This document shows positions 41,304-50,781 of a stretch of DNA of 64,000 bases, one piece after another. The translations under genes and the position numbers were made by a program. The stretch is from assembly GCF_001719045.1 (NCBI RefSeq), contig NZ_CP015423.1, forward strand, positions 372,001 to 436,000. Reading direction: 5' to 3'. This stretch comes from Paenibacillus polymyxa (GTDB lineage Bacteria > Bacillota > Bacilli > Paenibacillales > Paenibacillaceae). Every line of letters begins with the position of its first letter. The stretch's first letter is position 1. The notes beneath the pieces are model-generated. The model did no database searches. It was given only the letters and a program-made list of their open reading frames with translations, and had not been told where the DNA came from.

Positions 41304-42032
41304 TCAATTGCGTCCGCCACCACGGAATCGCTGGGCGTATTCTTTGGCATCCTGTGCATTACGAACACGGTTTCGGCTCCACTCCAGCAAAATACGGTCT
41401 ATATACCGGAAATGTACTTTCCCTGCAAATACCGCTTCCTTCAAAGCCAGCAAAATCAGCTCCTCGGGATACCGATCCTGATCCACCCAGCTGGTGATCG
41501 TCTCGTATTCCATCGGTGACAATGGGCGCCCGAATTCTTTCTCAAAAATCGTGAACAAATTCCGTTCTTCTGTAAGCGGGGATTCTGATATTCCATTCAG
41601 TAAATCCGGCTTTCCGGCAAACAAAATGTCATCTTCATCGTGCTGCTCATTACGCTCAGCGATCATACATTCTGCCAACTTACGGTACAGCCCCGTCAAA
41701 TTGTAACGTTCGAATTGTACGGATGAGCTGCGGTCTTCTACGGAATCGATTCTCAAAAATCCTTCTTTCATGAGCTTACTGAAATAGAGTGCGATTTCGT
41801 TCGCAGTGCATCCGATACGTGACTGCAATTGTTCCCATGTCGGAAATTCATTACGTTCCGCTTGTTTAAAGGCAAGCAACTGCATCAGTAGCAGCATTTC
41901 ACCATCCGTCAGCCGAAGTGTCCGATAATGCTTGAGCAGGGCGTAGGGAATCTGGACCATTCCGGCTTCCATAGCAAAGGCTACTCCCTCCGCCCATTCT
42001 GCCGCTGATGTCTTGTCGAATGATCCGGTCAT
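41304..42032 (-). CDS. dnaD: DnaD-like replication initiation protein
   Basis: DnaD helps load the replicative helicase at origins and restart sites. The 242-residue protein has a winged-helix N-terminus (ALLKHYRTLRLTDGEMLLLM) and a C-terminal DnaD domain (NLFTIFEKEFGRPLSPMEYE, ELILLALKEAVFAGKVHFRY). It follows asnS by three bases, the conserved Bacillus order asnS-dnaD. There is no good ribosome site; coupling with asnS is likely. Confidence 0.93.
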   Translation of the reverse strand: MTGSFDKTSAAEWAEGVAFAMEAGMVQIPYALLKHYRTLRLTDGEMLLLMQLLAFKQAERNEFPTWEQLQSRIGCTANEIALYFSKLMKEGFLRIDSVEDRSSSVQFERYNLTGLYRKLAECMIAERNEQHDEDDILFAGKPDLLNGISESPLTEERNLFTIFEKEFGRPLSPMEYETITSWVDQDRYPEELILLALKEAVFAGKVHFRYIDRILLEWSRNRVRNAQDAKEYAQRFRGGGRN

Positions 42033-42035
42033 CGG

Positions 42036-43331
42036 TTACGGATACAAACGATACAGCATACGTGGGAACGGAATCGTTTCACGTACATGATCGAGCCCAC
42101 AAATCCATGCTACTGTGCGCTCCAGGCCCAGTCCAAAGCCGGAATGCGGAACGGTACCATAGGTGCGCAGATCCATATACCATTGGTAGGCTTCACGAGC
42201 CAAGTTATGCTCGTTAAAACGTTCTTCCATCAATGCTGGATCATCAATCCGTTGGGAACCCCCGATAATTTCGCCGTAGCCTTCAGGAGCGATCATATCG
42301 GCACACAAAACAACCTCTGGACGGGTCGGGTCGGGTTTCATATAGAATGCCTTAATGTGAGTCGGCCAATGTGTAATGAACACAGGCTTGTTATATCTTT
42401 CAGCAATCGCCGTTTCATGAGGAGCACCAAAGTCTTCTCCCCATGGGATATCGAAACCTTCACCTTGAAGGAAGGCAATCGCCTCATCATACGTAATACG
42501 TGGGAATTCGCCTTGAATTTGCTCCAGCTTCGAAACATCGCGTCCGATTGTTTCAAGCTCCTTCGCACAATTTTTCAGAACAGATTGCACGATATGACTT
42601 ACAAACTGCTCCTGAACGCGCAAGGATTCTTCATGATCCACAAAAGCCATCTCAGGCTCGATCATCCAGAACTCAATCAGGTGACGACGTGTTTTGGACT
42701 TTTCCGCACGGAAAGTTGGACCAAAGGAATATACTTTGCCCAGTGCCATTGCCGCGGCTTCCATATACAACTGCCCGCTTTGTGTCAAATACGCATCTTC
42801 ATCAAAATATTTAATGTGGAACAATTCTGTTGTGCCTTCTGCAGAGGAAGGAGTCAAAATGGGTGGGTCCACCTTCGTAAAGCCGTTGCCGTTAAAGAAT
42901 TCCTGTACAGCACGGATAATTTCCGCCCGTACGATCAGAACAGCACGTTGCTTGGCGGAACGCAGCCACAAGTGACGATGATCCATCAGGAAATCTACAC
43001 CATGCTCTTTGGGTGTAATCGGGTAGTTTTCGGTCAAATGAATAATTTCAATGCCTGTAACCGTTAATTCAAAGCCCGATTGGCTACGCGGTTCTTCACG
43101 CACCACTCCAGTAACGTAAAGGGAGCTCTCTTGAGTCAAGGATTTGGCGTCATTCCAAATATCCTCGGACACTTCGCTTTTCACGATAACCCCTTGAATA
43201 TACCCGCTACCATCGCGCAGTTGCAGGAACTGAATTTTACCACTAGATCGTTTATTGTTTACCCAAGCGCCGATTGTAACCGTTTCCCCTACATGGCGAC
43301 CCACTTGGGCAATCGTACTTTTATTCGTCAT
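42036..43331 (-). CDS. asnS: Asparagine-tRNA ligase
   Basis: A 431-residue class II aminoacyl-tRNA synthetase. It has an N-terminal OB-fold ([20 protein letters not shown]), motif 2 ([20 protein letters not shown]) and motif 3 ([16 protein letters not shown]). An AGGAGAGAG site precedes the ATG. No T-box is present in the short leader. It is read from a promoter after the hairpin at 43360-43392 or by read-through from ackA. Confidence 0.97.
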   Translation of the reverse strand: MTNKSTIAQVGRHVGETVTIGAWVNNKRSSGKIQFLQLRDGSGYIQGVIVKSEVSEDIWNDAKSLTQESSLYVTGVVREEPRSQSGFELTVTGIEIIHLTENYPITPKEHGVDFLMDHRHLWLRSAKQRAVLIVRAEIIRAVQEFFNGNGFTKVDPPILTPSSAEGTTELFHIKYFDEDAYLTQSGQLYMEAAAMALGKVYSFGPTFRAEKSKTRRHLIEFWMIEPEMAFVDHEESLRVQEQFVSHIVQSVLKNCAKELETIGRDVSKLEQIQGEFPRITYDEAIAFLQGEGFDIPWGEDFGAPHETAIAERYNKPVFITHWPTHIKAFYMKPDPTRPEVVLCADMIAPEGYGEIIGGSQRIDDPALMEERFNEHNLAREAYQWYMDLRTYGTVPHSGFGLGLERTVAWICGLDHVRETIPFPRMLYRLYP

Positions 43332-43359
43332 GACCGTCTCTCTCCTCTTAACCGAAAAT

Positions 43360-43392
43360 CAAACAGCCCTTCCCCCTGGGTCAGGCTGTTTG
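43360..43392 (-). terminator. Hairpin between ackA and asnS
   Basis: CAAACAGCC and GGCTGTTTG form a perfect 9-base stem; the minus strand continues TTTGATTTTC. A second U-less palindrome (TGCATGCGGA/TCCGCATGCA, 43407-43439) stands between it and the ackA stop. Confidence 0.65.
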
Positions 43393-43463
43393 CTCTCGCT
43401 GTTTGGTGCATGCGGAACTCAAACGTAAGTCCGCATGCATAAAGTTTATACTTTCGAACCGAA

Positions 43464-44660
43464 CTACTGAACCAGACGGAACGTGTCACGGGCAATAACC
43501 AGTTCTTCGTTCGTTGGAATGATCAGTACTTCTACCTTTGAATTTGCAGTTGTAATCCGGCGAGGCTCGCCAGAACGAATAGCATTCAACGATTCATCCA
43601 GCTCGATACCGAGGAATGTCAATTGCTCCAACACTCTCTTACGCAGAACGATGGAATTCTCGCCTACACCTGCTGTAAATGCAATTACGTCTACCCCGTT
43701 CATTGCGGCAGCATACGATCCAATGTATTTGCGCAGACGGTATTCATACATTTCGAATGCCAATGTAGAATTAGCTTCGCCTTTTTCCATACCTTCTGTG
43801 ATTTCACGCATGTCACTGCTGATACCGGAGATAGCTAAAAGTCCACTATGCTTGTTCAGCATGGAATTGACTTCATTGACAGTCAATTCTTCTTTGTTCA
43901 TGACATAAGGTACGATTGCTGGGTCCAAATCACCACTACGAGTACCCATCATAAGACCTTCCAGTGGAGTCATACCCATGGAAGTATCAACAGACAAACC
44001 GCCTTGAACTGCTGTTACACTACCACCATTACCGATATGACAAGTGATAATCTTCAGGTCTTCCAAAGGACGACCAAGGAATTTGGCGGCTTCCTTACTT
44101 ACAAAATCATGGGAAGTGCCGTGGGCACCGTAACGACGAACCTTATACTTATTGTACAACACTCTTGGAATGGCGTACATATAAGCTTTTTCAGGCATGG
44201 TTTGATGGAACGAGGTATCAAATACCACAACCTGCGGTACATCTGGCATATTCAATTCAGCCGCTTTAATCCCCATCATGGAAGCAGGGTTATGCAGTGG
44301 TGCCAGGTCAAACAAGCGGCGGATTTCACTCTTCGCTTCAGGCGTTACAACTGCTGACTGTTTGAAGATTTCGCCTCCATGAACCACACGGTGGCCAACA
44401 GCCTGTATTTCACTAGTACTGGAGATTACACCATGTTCAGCATCTGTGAGTGCGTTCAGCACTTTACGGATGGCTGTAGTATGTTCCAAAATTTCGCTAA
44501 CTTCGGTGTATTCTTCTTTATTGGTTGGCTTATGCGTAAGAATGGAGGAATCCATACCGATGCGCTCTACCAATCCTTTTGCCAGAACGGACTCGTCTGT
44601 CATATCATACAATTGGTATTTCAGGGAAGAACTCCCTGCATTGATTACGAGAATTTTCAT
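43464..44660 (-). CDS. ackA: Acetate kinase
   Basis: A 398-residue ASKHA-fold kinase forming ATP and acetate from acetyl phosphate. Conserved parts are ILVINAGSSSLKYQLY, VGHRVVHGG, FDTSFHQTMP, RRYGAHGTSHDFVS, HIGNGGSVTAV and FTAGVGENSIVLR. The full length and motif wording favour AckA over butyrate kinase. The start overlaps the hbd stop by four bases (ATGA). Confidence 0.96.
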   Translation of the reverse strand: MKILVINAGSSSLKYQLYDMTDESVLAKGLVERIGMDSSILTHKPTNKEEYTEVSEILEHTTAIRKVLNALTDAEHGVISSTSEIQAVGHRVVHGGEIFKQSAVVTPEAKSEIRRLFDLAPLHNPASMMGIKAAELNMPDVPQVVVFDTSFHQTMPEKAYMYAIPRVLYNKYKVRRYGAHGTSHDFVSKEAAKFLGRPLEDLKIITCHIGNGGSVTAVQGGLSVDTSMGMTPLEGLMMGTRSGDLDPAIVPYVMNKEELTVNEVNSMLNKHSGLLAISGISSDMREITEGMEKGEANSTLAFEMYEYRLRKYIGSYAAAMNGVDVIAFTAGVGENSIVLRKRVLEQLTFLGIELDESLNAIRSGEPRRITTANSKVEVLIIPTNEELVIARDTFRLVQ

Positions 44661-45529
44661 ATCCGGTCACCATCCTTGTCGTACTTAAAGAAGCCTTCGC
44701 CCGATTTCACGCCCAGATTACCTGCACGCACCATTTTCTTCAGTACGATGGACGGACGATATTTCAATTCGCCGAATTCACGGAACATACGCTCCAGAGC
44801 AGCCAAAACGGAATCTAGACCAAAGCGGTCAGCCATTTCCAAAGGACCGCTTTGGAAGCTATAGCCGATTCGCATAGCGTCATCGATATCTTCAGCGGAA
44901 GCCACGCCCTCTTGAAGTACATGGGCCGCTTCGTTAATCAGCAGACAGATAATCCGGCTTGTTACGAATCCAGGAGATTCATAAATCATGACTCCTTTTT
45001 TCTCCACTATTTCTTCCACGAACATTTTAGTATGTTCAAATGTATCGTCCGAAGTTTTCAAACCACGAATAATTTCTACAAGATCAATACGAGATACTGG
45101 ATAAATAAAGTGCATACCAATAACACGCTCAGGATACTTGGTCGAGCTAGCAAGCTCGGTCAGGCTCAGCGTGGATGTATTACTTGCAAGAATAATATTG
45201 CTTGGACACACATAGTCTAGCTCTTGGAACACTGCTTTCTTCTCGTCCAGATTCTCTGTAATAGTCTCAATGACCATATCGCAGCTGCCGAGCTCCGCCA
45301 AATGGATTACTTTTTGAATACGGGATAAGATCAATTTTTTCTCAGCTTGAGTAATTGCCCACTTTTCCAGTTGTTTGTCCAGACTCGTTTCAATCATATT
45401 GTAGGCGTAGTCTAGTTTCTCTGGTGTCTGCTCTACCAACAGCACATCGATTCCTTTGGACGCGAGCATTTCAGAAATCCCCTGTCCCATGGTGCCGCCG
45501 CCGATGACGCCGATTTTTTTAAATTGCAT
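44657..45529 (-). CDS. 3-hydroxybutyryl-CoA dehydrogenase-like protein
   Basis: A 290-residue NAD-dependent 3-hydroxyacyl-CoA dehydrogenase. It shows KIGVIGGGTMGQGISEMLAS, SNTSTLSLTELAS, GMHFIYPV (His of the dyad) and the C-terminal domain word ESPGFVTSRIICLLINEA with GEGFFKYDKDG. Thiolase and crotonase partners are not in the window. Coupling to ackA suggests a fermentative acyl-CoA function, which is inference. Confidence 0.9.
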   Translation of the reverse strand: MQFKKIGVIGGGTMGQGISEMLASKGIDVLLVEQTPEKLDYAYNMIETSLDKQLEKWAITQAEKKLILSRIQKVIHLAELGSCDMVIETITENLDEKKAVFQELDYVCPSNIILASNTSTLSLTELASSTKYPERVIGMHFIYPVSRIDLVEIIRGLKTSDDTFEHTKMFVEEIVEKKGVMIYESPGFVTSRIICLLINEAAHVLQEGVASAEDIDDAMRIGYSFQSGPLEMADRFGLDSVLAALERMFREFGELKYRPSIVLKKMVRAGNLGVKSGEGFFKYDKDGDRI

Positions 45530-45648
45530 GATTCTTTACTCCACCCTTTCCTGGTCACTCTCATATATTGTATCCTTCTTTGTCGAAAAATACATGTTTA
45601 TGTCCCAATAGATAATAATATCTTAGCACGGACTAAAAGTAAAAAAAA

Positions 45649-45678
45649 ATAACCAGCATAAAAAATTATGCTGGTAAT
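45649..45678 (-). terminator. Terminator overlapping the FtsH-like stop
   Basis: ACCAGCATAA and TTATGCTGGT form a perfect 10-base stem that includes the stop codon; the minus strand continues TTATTTTTTTTT. Confidence 0.85.
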
Positions 45679-47168
45679 AAAGCATTTTCACTAAATTGAC
45701 ATCTAAATTGGTCTCCAGACAGAGTTTCTTCCTTCATCAGGATGTCAAGTGAGTTGTCGAACACAGGACGATGCTTTTCCAGCAACTCCAAAGTTCGGGT
45801 ATGCAGGTCAGCCATAATCTCGCCATTTTCCCGCATAAGTTCTTCTTTGGTTACCATTTCCATGTTAATAATGCCAAGTGAAGTCAAACCGGAAGTCATC
45901 ATCGTATGGACGATGTTCAGCGCCTGCTCAAAATCATTACTTGAGCCGGTACTGCGACCGCCATAGTACATTTCTTCCGCTGTAGCCCCTGCGAGCGAGA
46001 TCATGATCTGCTCCTCCAGGAACTGCTTGGTGTATAAATAATGCTCTTGCTGTGGATTGTGGCGCACATAGCCAAGCGCTTTCCCACGTGGGCTAAGTGC
46101 TACCTGGCTTACGCTACCAGGACGAACAATTTCGGCCATAATAGCATGTCCCAGTTCATGAATCGCTACACGTTTTTTCTCTTCCAACGTCGATTCTCGA
46201 TCTGTCTTTTCACCCATCATTACTTTGTCAATTGCCATCGACAGATGCTTCTGCGCAATCATTTTCTGATCCTGTCTCATCGCATAGATTGCCGCTTCAT
46301 TCATCACGCTCTCCAGCTGTGCGCCGGAAAACCCGTAAGATTCCTCAGCAATTTTGTCCAGATTCGCATCTTCCTGAATCGGTTTGTTTTTGGCATGAAT
46401 TTTAAGAATATGAAGACGGCCCTTCTTATCAGGCAAATCCACTTGAATATGACGGTCAAAACGCCCTGGACGCGTTAAGGCGCTGTCCAGCATTTCTTTA
46501 CGGTTTGTTGCTGCAATGATCAAAATCCGCGGTGTATCTGCCGAATAAATGCCATCCATTTCTGTCAGCAACTGATTCAAAGTCTGATCATATTCTCGTT
46601 GCTGTCCACCCTCACGTTTACCACCAATTACGTCGATCTCGTCAATAAAAATAATCGCATTTTCCTTCTTTTCCTTGGCTGCACGAGTACGTGCCTCCCG
46701 AAACAACTCACGGACACGACCCGCGCCAACACCAACGTACATTTCAACAAATTCACTACCTGAGGCTGCAACAAATACAGAATTAGTATAGTGTGCGGCT
46801 GCTTTCGCCATCAGTGTTTTCCCTGTTCCCGGAGGACCTGTGAGCAGAACACCTTTTAATGGACGGATACCAAACTTGGAAATTTCATCATGTCGATTCA
46901 AAAAGTCCAGGGCCTCACGCAGCTCCTGCTTAGCGCTTTCCTGCCCACCGATTTCCTCAAACGTCAGTTTGTCCGGACCATTTTTTTTGCGTTTACGTTC
47001 TTGTCCAGCACCTACGGCCAAACCGCCACGCGCATGCATGAGCATTAACAAGCCGCTGAGCATCACGCCAGCTACTAGAAGAGGGATAATATTCACCCCA
47101 ATAAAAACGAGAAATATAATAGTCACCGGCACTATGCCGATTAATGTTTCCTTGATCCATCTAGGCAT
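45666..47168 (-). CDS. Short FtsH-like membrane AAA+ metalloprotease
   Basis: A 500-residue protein. Two membrane segments with almost no outer loop (about 5-45) are followed by an AAA+ domain (GVLLTGPPGTGKTLMAKAAA, IIFIDEIDVIGGKR, AATNRKEMLDSALTRPGRFD) and an M41 protease domain with HELGH. FtsH proper is about 600 or more residues and has a large outer domain between its helices, so this is a reduced paralogue. ATG 47168 overlaps the end of the upstream gene by eight bases, suggesting a two-protein system. Substrates are unknown. Confidence 0.88.
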   Translation of the reverse strand: MPRWIKETLIGIVPVTIIFLVFIGVNIIPLLVAGVMLSGLLMLMHARGGLAVGAGQERKRKKNGPDKLTFEEIGGQESAKQELREALDFLNRHDEISKFGIRPLKGVLLTGPPGTGKTLMAKAAAHYTNSVFVAASGSEFVEMYVGVGAGRVRELFREARTRAAKEKKENAIIFIDEIDVIGGKREGGQQREYDQTLNQLLTEMDGIYSADTPRILIIAATNRKEMLDSALTRPGRFDRHIQVDLPDKKGRLHILKIHAKNKPIQEDANLDKIAEESYGFSGAQLESVMNEAAIYAMRQDQKMIAQKHLSMAIDKVMMGEKTDRESTLEEKKRVAIHELGHAIMAEIVRPGSVSQVALSPRGKALGYVRHNPQQEHYLYTKQFLEEQIMISLAGATAEEMYYGGRSTGSSNDFEQALNIVHTMMTSGLTSLGIINMEMVTKEELMRENGEIMADLHTRTLELLEKHRPVFDNSLDILMKEETLSGDQFRCQFSENALLPA

Positions 47169-47694
47169 TAGGCCATACCCCCATTTGCTGAGATTGACGT
47201 GGCAAAACGATAAACTTGGTCGCTTTCCCTTCGCTGAGTCGGATATAGACATTGTTCGAATCCATGTCGGTATCAGCTTTGATACCCGTCTTTTTCTTTT
47301 TCATCTGCTCAACTGTAGATGAAATTTGAGTATACTTTTTATTTTCCATCGCTTCGGCTACAGGAAACATAGCCTCAGACCACCATTGATTCAGTGCTGA
47401 ATTGGAACGATCTTCAATATCCAGCTTAATGGTACGGCTGCCAATGATGGTTTGTCCTTTTTGCTTAACCACATCGACTAATCCGGCCACATCCGCCTGT
47501 GGTTTGAGATCTAGTTTCAATACAACCTGATCCTGTTTAATATCTATTTGAGCGCTTGTCACGCCTGGATATTGAGAAACCAGTTTTTCCAGAGGACTTT
47601 GCATTGTAACCTGACGGTAAATGAACCATCCCCCAAATAGCAGCAAAGCTGCCAAAACTGCCGCCACAACGATAGGAACTGCACGCAATTTCAA
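47161..47694 (-). CDS. Membrane-anchored protein coupled to the FtsH-like gene
   Basis: A 177-residue protein with one N-terminal membrane segment (VPIVVAAVLAALLLFGGWFI) and an extracytoplasmic domain (EKLVSQYPGVTSAQIDIKQD ... NNVYIRLSEGKATKFIVLP). The start is TTG 47694 with AGGAGG seven bases before it; the ATG at 47754 has no site. No family recognised. Overlap with the protease gene suggests it is an adaptor or substrate-presenting partner, but this is only inference. Confidence 0.72.
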   Translation of the reverse strand: MKLRAVPIVVAAVLAALLLFGGWFIYRQVTMQSPLEKLVSQYPGVTSAQIDIKQDQVVLKLDLKPQADVAGLVDVVKQKGQTIIGSRTIKLDIEDRSNSALNQWWSEAMFPVAEAMENKKYTQISSTVEQMKKKKTGIKADTDMDSNNVYIRLSEGKATKFIVLPRQSQQMGVWPNA

Positions 47695-47900
47695 ACAACA
47701 TCCTCCTCTCAAAATGTAAAACACAGAAGAAACGGGACGAATGTCAACAAACAACCAAATTGCATGATCTTACAGCGATCAGCAATTCTTTTTTCTATCA
47801 TTTTTGTCTATCACTTATAAAATATAGTATATCATAACGTATATCTAATATCGAAGGCAATGTGTGGAGGAGTTGTGATGAGGCAAAATCTTTGGTTAAG

Positions 47901-48034
47901 GTGGAGGCGAGACGCTGAGCGTAGGATTTGATCTTACGATCGCTGTTGCCACCCGATTTTTCTCGATTATATTCTTACGGAGAAAATCCGGCGGCAAGGC
48001 GAACGCTCCGCTTCTCCAGATTCAAATCCTCCAC
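47901..48034. repeat. 134-base imperfect palindrome
   Basis: The ends read GTGGAGG and CCTCCAC; GGATTTGA and TCAAATCC lie inside, and a long inner stem pairs TTGCCACCCGATTTTTCTC with GAGAAAATCCGGCGGCAA around a 15-base loop. It has no credible ORF (only a 17-codon frame at 47878 runs into it). It resembles a REP/MITE-type dispersed element or a structured RNA. Copy number cannot be judged from this window. The rest of 47695-48135 shows nothing. Confidence 0.6.
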
Positions 48035-48135
48035 TCCGTACTGTCCGCCATAAAGATGAATTTGCCCTAGGAGAGAAGATGGATAGGTAAAGATGCTTCA
48101 CTGGTTTTCAGCCCATTATACGGCATAGCAAGACT

Positions 48136-48176
48136 AAAAGACGTAAATACGAATTTCATCGCATTTACGTCTTTTT
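48136..48176 (-). terminator. Terminator after the YpmB-like gene
   Basis: AAAAGACGTAAAT and ATTTACGTCTTTT form a 13-base stem with T and A flanks, 58 bases past the stop. Confidence 0.88.
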
Positions 48177-48233
48177 CTTAAGCTTTCAATTATTTACTAG
48201 TCATTCATTCCACATCTGCTAATCCTCAACCAG

Positions 48234-48758
48234 CTAGTTATTGGGCAAAGTATATTTTACACCCGTCGCTACCCCATCTGAGAAACGATAAAAGCTGTAG
48301 TAATGATGACTTCCATCATCGTAAAACAACTGCCACACATATTCGCCATTGAACACACTCGGCTGAAGCCTTACAATTTTTACACCTGGAAGCTGCTGCT
48401 GAATTATTGCCGTCATTTTTTGCTCATCGACTCCATTCTTCAGCAGTTCGGTGTGAACACCGCTATTATCTGCGGCAGGTACGTTAGGTTGTCCTTCCAC
48501 TTTTTGAAAAGGAACCCACACCATTATATTTTCATTCTGTGCATTTTTCCCTTGAACCACCCAATATACCTGATCCCACACAGACTTCCATGTTTGAGTC
48601 GTGTTAACCAGACCACCTGATTGCTTGGCCTTAATGATAGCGGCATTTTTCTCAGCCACCTGGTCTTGAGTAACATAGGAATAATACCAGAAAATGCTGA
48701 CCAGGATCAGTATTACGGCCAAAATGGCGACCGCTATCCACTTTTTCTTATTTTTCAA
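48234..48758 (-). CDS. YpmB-like secreted/anchored protein (DUF5590 type)
   Basis: A 174-residue protein with an N-terminal membrane anchor (AVAILAVILILVSIFWYY) and two PepSY-like segments outside (AAIIKAKQSGGLVNTTQTWK; KMTAIIQQQLPGVKIVRLQP) ending in a Trp/Tyr-rich part. The Bacillus orthologue ypmB lies near dinG and asnS, as here. Aspartate aminotransferase (aspB), its usual neighbour, is missing. Function unknown, likely in the envelope. Confidence 0.75.
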   Translation of the reverse strand: MKNKKKWIAVAILAVILILVSIFWYYSYVTQDQVAEKNAAIIKAKQSGGLVNTTQTWKSVWDQVYWVVQGKNAQNENIMVWVPFQKVEGQPNVPAADNSGVHTELLKNGVDEQKMTAIIQQQLPGVKIVRLQPSVFNGEYVWQLFYDDGSHHYYSFYRFSDGVATGVKYTLPNN

Positions 48759-48795
48759 ACCCGTGCTTCCTCTCTAAGGGGATGTGACACCTGAA

Positions 48796-50097
48796 TTAGC
48801 GCGACAGCAGCCCTTCAAAGGCGGCTTGTGCCTCATGTTTGATGCGTTCCTCGTCCATAGTCAGGCATTCGCCGTTTTTCACAACCTGACGACCGTCTAC
48901 CCATACGTGAACCACGTCTTTGGCGCTTGCTGAGTATACCGCATGGGAAATAAGATCTGTACGCGGCAAGAAATGTGCCTGATTCAGATCCAGCGCGATA
49001 AAGTCAGCCTTGTTGCCTGCTGCCAACGCTCCTACTTCTTTTAAACCAATTGACTTTGCACCGTATTCTGTTGCCAGACGCAGCGCTTCACTCGCAGGAA
49101 CTGCCGTAGGGTCACCAGATACACCCTTGTGAATAAGTGCTGCCAGACGCATTTCCTCGAACATATCCAGGTTATTATTACTGGCAGGACCATCCGTTCC
49201 GAGAGAAACGGTAACCCCTGCACGCAGCAATTCAGGCACTCTTGCCACACCACTTGCCAGCTTCAAGTTGCTACCTGGGTTGTGCGAAACCGCTACACCA
49301 CGTTCAGCCAGTAAAGCTATTTCTTCGTCATTCAAATGAACGCCATGGGCAACAAGCGAAGGACGGGAGAAAAAGCCAAGCTTATCCAAGTGTGCAACTG
49401 GACGCAAACCGTAGTCACGTACGTTTTGCTCCACTTCGGCGATCGTCTCAGACATGTGCGTATGCAGCGGCAAATCCAGATCATGCGCAGCTTGTACGAA
49501 TTTTTCAATAAACGCAGGTGGACAGGTGTATGGCGCATGCGGTGACATCATCGTTGTAATACGCCCGTCTGCTTTACCATGCCAGTTACGCGCAAAAGTT
49601 ACGGCCTCAGCCAGCTTGATTCGCTGTTCTTCCTCCGAACATAGTCCAATTGCTCCACGCATCAGACTTGCACGAATACCTGACTCTTCAGCCACACGAG
49701 CCACCTCATCCATATGATCGTACATGTCCAGGAAGGTCGTTGTTCCACCTTTCAGCATTTCCAGCACAGACAACGACGTACCCCAGTACACGTCCGTAGA
49801 TGTAAACTTGGCTTCCATAGGCCACATTTTTTCCTGAAGCCATACTTGAAGTGCCAAGTCATCTCCATGCCCACGCAGCAGAGACATCGCCGCATGACCA
49901 TGAGTATTAATCAGACCAGGTAAAAACAAAAGCCCCTTACCATCGATCGCTTCTGTCTCTTCCTCACCCGAAGGCAAAGTCTCGCCAATGTAAGTAATGC
50001 GGCTATCTTCCACAATCATAAAACCATGGATTACCCCAGCTTCTGGTCCATTTACGGCAAAAGAGCCGTTTTTAATCATCCATTTATTCACTGTCAT
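48796..50097 (-). CDS. mtaD: 5'-methylthioadenosine/S-adenosylhomocysteine deaminase
   Basis: A 433-residue amidohydrolase. Metal-site motifs are GLINTHGHAAMSLLRG, SPHAPYTC, LPLHTHMSE, VAHGVHL and LGTDGPASNNNLDMF. It is predicted to deaminate methylthioadenosine or S-adenosylhomocysteine (or a related adenosine). ATG 50097 has AAAGGAAG about nine bases before it and overlaps the end of rex by 14 bases. It adds to the methionine-salvage genes seen elsewhere in the window. Confidence 0.88.
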   Translation of the reverse strand: MTVNKWMIKNGSFAVNGPEAGVIHGFMIVEDSRITYIGETLPSGEEETEAIDGKGLLFLPGLINTHGHAAMSLLRGHGDDLALQVWLQEKMWPMEAKFTSTDVYWGTSLSVLEMLKGGTTTFLDMYDHMDEVARVAEESGIRASLMRGAIGLCSEEEQRIKLAEAVTFARNWHGKADGRITTMMSPHAPYTCPPAFIEKFVQAAHDLDLPLHTHMSETIAEVEQNVRDYGLRPVAHLDKLGFFSRPSLVAHGVHLNDEEIALLAERGVAVSHNPGSNLKLASGVARVPELLRAGVTVSLGTDGPASNNNLDMFEEMRLAALIHKGVSGDPTAVPASEALRLATEYGAKSIGLKEVGALAAGNKADFIALDLNQAHFLPRTDLISHAVYSASAKDVVHVWVDGRQVVKNGECLTMDEERIKHEAQAAFEGLLSR

Positions 50098-50737
50098 ATT
50101 GTGTTTCTTCCTTTCCGTCCTCCAAATAATAAGCGAGGCTAAGCAAATCAGTTGTAAAGTCTGTGGCATGAATCCGAATGTTGGCCGGTGCCTTGAGAGT
50201 AGTCGGTGCAAAGTTCAGGATCGCTCCAATTCCGCTCTCAATAAGCCTGTCAGCCACGTGCTGTGCTTCAAAATCAGGTACGGTAATAATCCCGATTCGA
50301 ATGTTTTTTTCTCTCACAGTCGCTTCCAGTTCATCCATCGGTTGCACGACCAATGTATTGATCTTGGTCCCTACCTTATCCGGAAACGCATCAAATACCG
50401 CTACAATCTTCATATTGTCTTTTAAATAAGCGTTATAATTCGAAAGGGCTTGCCCCAGATTACCCGCTCCGACCAATACTACATTAATTTGCTGATCGAT
50501 TTTCAGGATATGGCGTATTTTCTCAATTAGATAAGAAACATCATAACCGATACCCTTCCGACCAAAATCTCCAAAATAGGCGAGATCTTTACGGATTTGG
50601 GCCGGGTTCAAATCTAGCCTCTGTCCCAACTCTTGAGAAGAGACCGTAGCCACCTCCCGTTTGTGAAGTGCATTCAGATAACGTAAATATACGGGTAACC
50701 TCCGTACGACAGCCTCTGAAATTTTATCTGATTTCAT
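50084..50737 (-). CDS. rex: Redox-sensing transcriptional repressor
   Basis: Rex senses the NADH/NAD+ ratio and represses fermentative genes when NADH is low. The 217-residue protein has a winged-helix N-terminus (SEAVVRRLPVYLRYLNALHK, LNPAQIRKDLAYFGDFGRKG) and a Rossmann NADH site (NVVLVGAGNLGQALSNY). The 3' end overlaps mtaD. Its targets in this genome are unknown; the anaerobic boxes upstream of the fdhF and hydE units have partly Rex-like halves. Confidence 0.95.
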   Translation of the reverse strand: MKSDKISEAVVRRLPVYLRYLNALHKREVATVSSQELGQRLDLNPAQIRKDLAYFGDFGRKGIGYDVSYLIEKIRHILKIDQQINVVLVGAGNLGQALSNYNAYLKDNMKIVAVFDAFPDKVGTKINTLVVQPMDELEATVREKNIRIGIITVPDFEAQHVADRLIESGIGAILNFAPTTLKAPANIRIHATDFTTDLLSLAYYLEDGKEETQYDSE

Positions 50738-50781
50738 ACTTGCTCCCCCTAATTGTAACGAACATACTTAGTGTCCGTCCG

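Noticed and set aside
42087..43067. 326-codon plus-strand frame opposite asnS
   Set aside because: It is antisense to a well-conserved aminoacyl-tRNA synthetase, has no ribosome site, and its residue pattern (many Cys, His, Arg) is typical of a shadow frame.
43848..44357. 169-codon plus-strand frame opposite ackA
   Set aside because: Antisense shadow of acetate kinase; no ribosome site.
47878..47931. 17-codon frame after GGAGGAG on the plus strand
   Set aside because: Very short, runs into the palindromic element and has no protein-like feature; more likely part of the repeat surroundings.
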